Source of the DNA: DATIJJ01 sp039936115
GTDB lineage: Bacteria > Pseudomonadota > Gammaproteobacteria > DSM-16500
Length of the DNA: 18,075 nucleotides
Assembly: GCA_039936115.1 (NCBI GenBank)
Contig: JBDTIZ010000096.1
Coordinates: 1 to 18,075 of the forward strand
Direction of reading: 5' to 3'
Part shown: piece by piece, positions 13,897-18,075 of the stretch
How the letters are laid out: the number at the start of each line of letters is the position of its first letter
Position numbering within the stretch: the stretch's first letter is position 1
Position numbers and translations under genes: made by a program
Notes under the pieces: model-generated
What the model was told of the DNA's origin: nothing
Databases searched by the model: none
Seen by the model: the letters and a program-made list of their open reading frames with translations, nothing else

Positions 13897-15885
13897 ATGG
13901 CACATTTTGTTATTACAGGCGGTGGTATTGCCGGTGTTAGCGCAGCGCTTGAGCTGGCTGATGAAGGGCACACTATCGACTTAATCGAACGTTTCAAGGA
14001 ACTGCTCTCAGGCTCTAGCGACGATACCCCTTGTCGCCTCGGTCTTGGATTTCATTATATTGATATTGAAACTGCAAAGATGTACCTGAAATCCACAATT
14101 GAAGTTCTAAAAAAATACCCACAATTTGTTATTACCGGCCCTGATCCTAGTGATAAAAACCATCCTTATAGAAGAGGCCGTTATTTTGTAGTCAAAGATT
14201 CACAATTTAATATCGGCAAAGTCTCAGATCTCCATGAAACATTAAAAGCCGAATATGTAAGATTAATCGACGAAGACTCAGCAAACAAAGTATTGGGTGA
14301 ACCAGTAGATTTTTCCACAGAATTACCTATCAGCAGATATCAAGATCTTGTCAATACTGCGCGCGTGGTTGCCGCTTACGAAACAGCCGAACAAACACTT
14401 AACTGGCCAGCACTTAAAAAACATTTAATCGATGAAGTTAACCAGCATCCGAATATAAAAGTACACAGAAATACTACCGTATTAGCTTTCGAACAAGGCG
14501 ATAAAGAACATAATTATTCCCGCTATCAAATTCGCGTTAAGCCAACTGAAGATATAGGCACTGAAAATGCTAGAGTGATCCCAGCTGATCATGTCGTCAA
14601 TTCGACTTGGGAAAATATTGAAGCATTAGATGCAACAGCTGGCTTTAAGATGGAAAAAGATTACAGAACACTTCGCACAAAAGTCATGATTGAAGTTGAG
14701 TTACCACCTGACTTCGAAAAAAATAATCATGACATGCCAGTCAATTCAATGTTTTTTTGTTTTGGTCCGCATGCGTCATTTACCAACATTGGCAATGGCA
14801 AAGCATTCATCAGTTTTGAGCCAGTCACTAATGTAAAAGATGAAAATGGTATAGAACAGAAAACAACAGGATTAAACGTATCTGAATTTTCTGCACGTCT
14901 ACTCGCAGGCAAAGCGACAGAGCAGGAAAAAGCAGAGTATGGTCGCAAAGTAATTGAAGGTATCACTCAGTATATTCCCGGTTTAAAAAATGCAACTTAT
15001 CTCAATGCTCGTTTTGGTAATGTTCGAACACTTGGCACTGTCAATATAAATAGACCGGATAGTGACCATCATAAGCGCGGTGACAACGATATCAAATCAA
15101 AAGCTGTCGGTTTGATAGGTAATCCTTCCATGAAATTATTGTACTTTACTGAAGGTAGCAAAAAAGTCAAAAAATTAGCAAACAAACACGTTGCGATTAC
15201 TGAGATGATTCAAACAAGTATTAAAAATACCAGCACAAAAATTTCCGCATTTTTAGCTAGCATTATCAGATCCAATCTTGACCGGATAATTGATCCTGAT
15301 AAGATTATTGTAGATCAAAAGGATGAGCTTTCAACAGAAACAAAACATAAAGATCATGGCACCTCTCGAACAATAAGTTTAGCGGGAAAACAAACAACTA
15401 CAACAATTGAAAGCAAAACAAAAATGCACGTCGAATTGCGTCAAAAAGTCGCACAAAAAAATAAAGGGCTTAACAAAACCGTGATTCAACTCTCAGAGCA
15501 CAAAACAAGTAGCATGCACAGCGAATTACTCAAAAGGTTAAGACAAGGACAAATTTCCTCAAATAATACAGCTAGTGCCAAAACTAGAGCTATACCTCAC
15601 TCCAGAAGCACTCACGCTAGCACGCCTGTTTTATTTTGTGGGAATATATTCACTAAATTTTATCAGAGCACACAAAATTTATTTAATCTCCATTTCAATA
15701 GCAAAAATGATAGTCAACCTGATGAATACAAAAATCAACATGCGACAGCATTATCGCCTAGCACGAAACCATCATCAAAAGACGATGATATAAAAAGCAA
15801 TGCGGTGCCGCCTCAGCGCGACCGTAGCTTACCAGATGAAAAACATGGATTAAGTTCTTCAACAATCGGTAAGACGAACCGTTAA
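13897..15885 (+). CDS. FAD-dependent oxidoreductase (DAO-like) with long disordered C-terminal extension
   Basis: This is a 662-residue flavoprotein. The N-terminus carries the classic dinucleotide-binding motif G8-x-G10-x-x-G13 in GGGIAGVSAALELADEGH, with E31 at the end of the second strand to bind the adenosine ribose. This is the pattern of the DAO (D-amino-acid oxidase-like) superfamily. A conserved-looking CRLGLGFHY follows at about 46-54. The enzyme body probably ends near residue 410-430 after GLIGNPSMKLLYF. The remaining 230 or so residues are rich in Ser, Thr, Lys, Asn and Gln, predicted mostly disordered, and unlike any standard oxidoreductase tail; they include PPQRDRSLPDE near the end. 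There is no signal peptide. The start has CGGGG 6 bases upstream. The substrate cannot be deduced. The tail could be a secretion signal or a binding arm (inference). Confidence 0.8.
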   Translation: MAHFVITGGGIAGVSAALELADEGHTIDLIERFKELLSGSSDDTPCRLGLGFHYIDIETAKMYLKSTIEVLKKYPQFVITGPDPSDKNHPYRRGRYFVVKDSQFNIGKVSDLHETLKAEYVRLIDEDSANKVLGEPVDFSTELPISRYQDLVNTARVVAAYETAEQTLNWPALKKHLIDEVNQHPNIKVHRNTTVLAFEQGDKEHNYSRYQIRVKPTEDIGTENARVIPADHVVNSTWENIEALDATAGFKMEKDYRTLRTKVMIEVELPPDFEKNNHDMPVNSMFFCFGPHASFTNIGNGKAFISFEPVTNVKDENGIEQKTTGLNVSEFSARLLAGKATEQEKAEYGRKVIEGITQYIPGLKNATYLNARFGNVRTLGTVNINRPDSDHHKRGDNDIKSKAVGLIGNPSMKLLYFTEGSKKVKKLANKHVAITEMIQTSIKNTSTKISAFLASIIRSNLDRIIDPDKIIVDQKDELSTETKHKDHGTSRTISLAGKQTTTTIESKTKMHVELRQKVAQKNKGLNKTVIQLSEHKTSSMHSELLKRLRQGQISSNNTASAKTRAIPHSRSTHASTPVLFCGNIFTKFYQSTQNLFNLHFNSKNDSQPDEYKNQHATALSPSTKPSSKDDDIKSNAVPPQRDRSLPDEKHGLSSSTIGKTNR

Positions 15886-15892
15886 TCGGTTC
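15876..15892 (+). other. Small hairpin across the stop codon of the FAD oxidoreductase gene
   Basis: GAACCG (15876-15881) and CGGTTC (15887-15892) form a perfect 6-bp stem whose loop TTAAT contains the TAA stop. No U-run follows. It may modulate coupling to the histidine kinase gene, which begins 37 bases downstream, or it may be chance. Confidence 0.25.
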
Positions 15893-15922
15893 TTCGCCCG
15901 ATAAAAATTCAAGGAGATCAGC

Positions 15923-18075
15923 GTGGCTGTTGGCAAATATAAACAGATTGCATTAGATGCTTTTTTAGAGAGCTCCGATTGCATAGTTATTTGTCTTGAT
16001 AATCAAGCCAATATTTTAGAATTTAATCCGCATGCTGAAAAGATTCTAGCTATTAAAAAAACTAATGTAGTAGGTAAGAATTTTTTAGATATCTGCAAGC
16101 AAATCAATATTATCTCCCCTATTAAAAATTGGTCAGAGCTATCACGCGGGATTAAATCAAAAATCACGCTGAGTATTTCTGAAAAAAAATCTATCACTTG
16201 GACACTTGCGCCATTTTTTGATGACAAAGTTTTTTCGGGTGTCCTCTTAACAGGTACAGATGCAACCCCGCAACGAACGGCTGAGGAACGAAGTAATAAC
16301 ATTGCTCATTATCTCAATTCGATTATCAATAATTTACCGCATTTTATTTTCTGGAAAAATACCGATTCGATTTTTCTAGGGTGTAATAGAAGGTTTGCTG
16401 AAGCCTGCGGCCTGAACTCCCCAGACGATATTATTGGCAGAACAGATTATGAAATGCCATGGTCAAAAGAACAAAGCGCGACCTATATCGAAGATGATAT
16501 TCGCGTGATGCAAACCAAAACACCTATGCTCAATTACGAAGAAAATCAACGGCAATTAGATGGCACTGATAGAATCATGTTAGTCAGCAAAGTTCCAATG
16601 TATGATGAGCAGAAAAATACCATTGGTATTCTTTGTATTTACATAGACATTACGCATCGAAAGAAAATCGAAAAAGAATTACAGTTCGCTAAAGATCGAG
16701 CAGAAGTTGCAAATAAAGCAAAATCAGAATTTATTGCAATTGCAAGCCATGAATTACGCATACCTCTCACAGGTATCCTTGGCATGATAGGTTTCTTGAA
16801 AGATGATAATTTATCTACTGTCGAAAAAAATGAATACATTTCTCATTTATCCAAATCAAGCAAACATCTTCTTTCATTAATTAACGATATTCTGGATTTC
16901 GCAAAACTGGAAGCTGAGAAATTTGAGTTAATGCCAGCGCCACTCAATCTAAAAGAATTGGTTGAAGAAATAATTCTAATGTTGATTGCAACTGCTAAAA
17001 TGAAAAACATCGAATTGCTGCTTGAATATACGCCGGATACACCTCATCAAGTATTTGCTGATTCACGTGCAATTCGCAGAATTCTAGCTAACCTGATTGG
17101 TAATGCAATTAAATTTACTCACAATGGATATGTGAAAGTCAGTGTGCAATCTTCGAATGAAACCAACTCACACGCACAATTAATTTTTTCAGTAGAAGAT
17201 ACGGGCATTGGAATTCCTACCGATAAATTAGATACTATTTTTGGTCACTTTCAACAAATTGTACCTGCTTATACGCGTTCGACTAGTCAAGCGGGCACGG
17301 GTCTTGGCCTTGCCATTACCAAAAAACTCGTTGAATTAATGAATGGTGAGATCACCATCATAAGTGAATTAAACAAAGGCTCTACATTTAGGTGTTCAAT
17401 CCCACTGCAGCTTCAAAACAAGTCCATTTTAAATTCTCCATGGGATCAATATAAAAATTCGGTTCGCGTGTTAATCATCGATGATACGACTAGAGGTAGT
17501 GTATTACGCAAACAACTAGGATCGAATTTAGTGTCTCTCACATCCGGTCAAGGAAGTATCACCGGTATTGTTGCAGCCGCAGGCACGGATGAACCATTTG
17601 ACATTATTATTGTGGATGAACAATTAACAACTGAAGACCCACATAAAATTATCAAAATTATTCGTCAACACGATTTACCACAGCCGATGGCATTATTATT
17701 AACTGCCCGTGGGACGCTTGCAGACAAAAACGCTGCTCTTTTATCAGGATTTACTGATTCAATTACCAAGCCTGTGGCGCCCATTGAATTACAAACGTTG
17801 ATCACAACGAACTGGGAGCAATGGATTGAAAAAAATAACTATCAATCTACACATTTTGAAGCAAATAAGATTTCAGCCCCGAAAGTTTTATTAGTCGAAG
17901 ATGATCCTGTCATTCAGCTAGTCCACAAAAGATACTTGAATCAACTAGGATGTGATTTAACCATTACGGATAGCGGCAAAAAAGCTGTGGAGCTTTCTAA
18001 AGATCATTTTGATTTAATATTAATGGATGTTGGTATTCCTGAAATCAATGGGCTAGATGCTACTACAATGATTCG
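15923..18075 (+). CDS. Hybrid sensor histidine kinase, PAS-PAS-HisKA-HATPase-REC-REC (3' end beyond window)
   Basis: The frame is open from GTG 15923 to the window edge (717 codons seen), with AAGGAGAT 5 bases upstream of the GTG. There is no membrane segment, so it senses in the cytoplasm. Domains: PAS1 (about 5-115), PAS2 (about 125-240, with FWKN and IIGRTDYEMPW), HisKA with phosphoacceptor H276 in SHELR, HATPase with N-box N394 in LIGNAIKF, G1 box D426-TGIGI and G2 box G458-TGLGLAI. Receiver 1 has D520, D521, phosphoacceptor D565 and K616. Receiver 2 has D660, D661 and D702 in LILMDVGIP, and is cut before its lysine. All key residues of a working phosphorelay are present. A C-terminal Hpt domain or a partner regulator is likely beyond the window. 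It begins 37 bases after the oxidoreductase gene and may share its transcript; the signal is unknown. Confidence 0.93.
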   Translation, partial: MAVGKYKQIALDAFLESSDCIVICLDNQANILEFNPHAEKILAIKKTNVVGKNFLDICKQINIISPIKNWSELSRGIKSKITLSISEKKSITWTLAPFFDDKVFSGVLLTGTDATPQRTAEERSNNIAHYLNSIINNLPHFIFWKNTDSIFLGCNRRFAEACGLNSPDDIIGRTDYEMPWSKEQSATYIEDDIRVMQTKTPMLNYEENQRQLDGTDRIMLVSKVPMYDEQKNTIGILCIYIDITHRKKIEKELQFAKDRAEVANKAKSEFIAIASHELRIPLTGILGMIGFLKDDNLSTVEKNEYISHLSKSSKHLLSLINDILDFAKLEAEKFELMPAPLNLKELVEEIILMLIATAKMKNIELLLEYTPDTPHQVFADSRAIRRILANLIGNAIKFTHNGYVKVSVQSSNETNSHAQLIFSVEDTGIGIPTDKLDTIFGHFQQIVPAYTRSTSQAGTGLGLAITKKLVELMNGEITIISELNKGSTFRCSIPLQLQNKSILNSPWDQYKNSVRVLIIDDTTRGSVLRKQLGSNLVSLTSGQGSITGIVAAAGTDEPFDIIIVDEQLTTEDPHKIIKIIRQHDLPQPMALLLTARGTLADKNAALLSGFTDSITKPVAPIELQTLITTNWEQWIEKNNYQSTHFEANKISAPKVLLVEDDPVIQLVHKRYLNQLGCDLTITDSGKKAVELSKDHFDLILMDVGIPEINGLDATTMI

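Overview
The window reads as a chromosomal segment of a gammaproteobacterium, most likely a host-associated member of the Legionellales (inference). The core genes are gammaproteobacterial. DNA is AT-rich, and the accessory genes include an ankyrin-repeat protein and proteins with long polar tails, which are typical of intracellular bacteria with type IV secretion. The genus cannot be fixed from the sequence alone.

Core backbone. On the minus strand, reading leftward, lie mraZ, rsmH, ftsL and ftsI, the head of the division and cell wall (dcw) cluster. Genes there overlap by ATGA or are closely packed. A fourfold 10-bp-periodic GTGGN array upstream of mraZ matches the MraZ operator. After ftsI the cluster breaks: murE, usually next, is absent, and 138 bases of repeat-like, hairpin-forming sequence run to the window edge. 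Further right, still on minus, are rnpB (RNase P RNA) and rsmI. Divergent from rsmI is a plus-strand operon lpoA-yraN-diaA-dolP with overlapping genes, followed by a second BON-domain lipoprotein that looks like a tandem copy of dolP. The order ftsI-ftsL-rsmH-mraZ / rnpB / rsmI / lpoA-yraN-diaA-BON is, as I recall it, that of Pseudomonas, so this looks like an ancestral arrangement.

Accessory block 1 (about 3.9-8.55 kb) interrupts that order between mraZ and rnpB. It holds (i) a plus-strand gene with two regions resembling double-stranded-RNA-binding domains, split by one in-frame TGA; (ii) a minus-strand 254-residue protein of unknown function; (iii) an 807-residue minus-strand protein with a putative Cys-His-Asp papain-like protease domain followed by about 13 ankyrin repeats. 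The last is the best candidate for a secreted host-acting effector.

Accessory block 2 (13.9 kb to the end) follows the BON genes: a FAD-dependent oxidoreductase with an unusual disordered C-terminal tail of about 230 residues, then a soluble hybrid sensor histidine kinase (two PAS domains, HisKA, HATPase, two receiver domains) that starts at GTG 15923 and runs off the window end.
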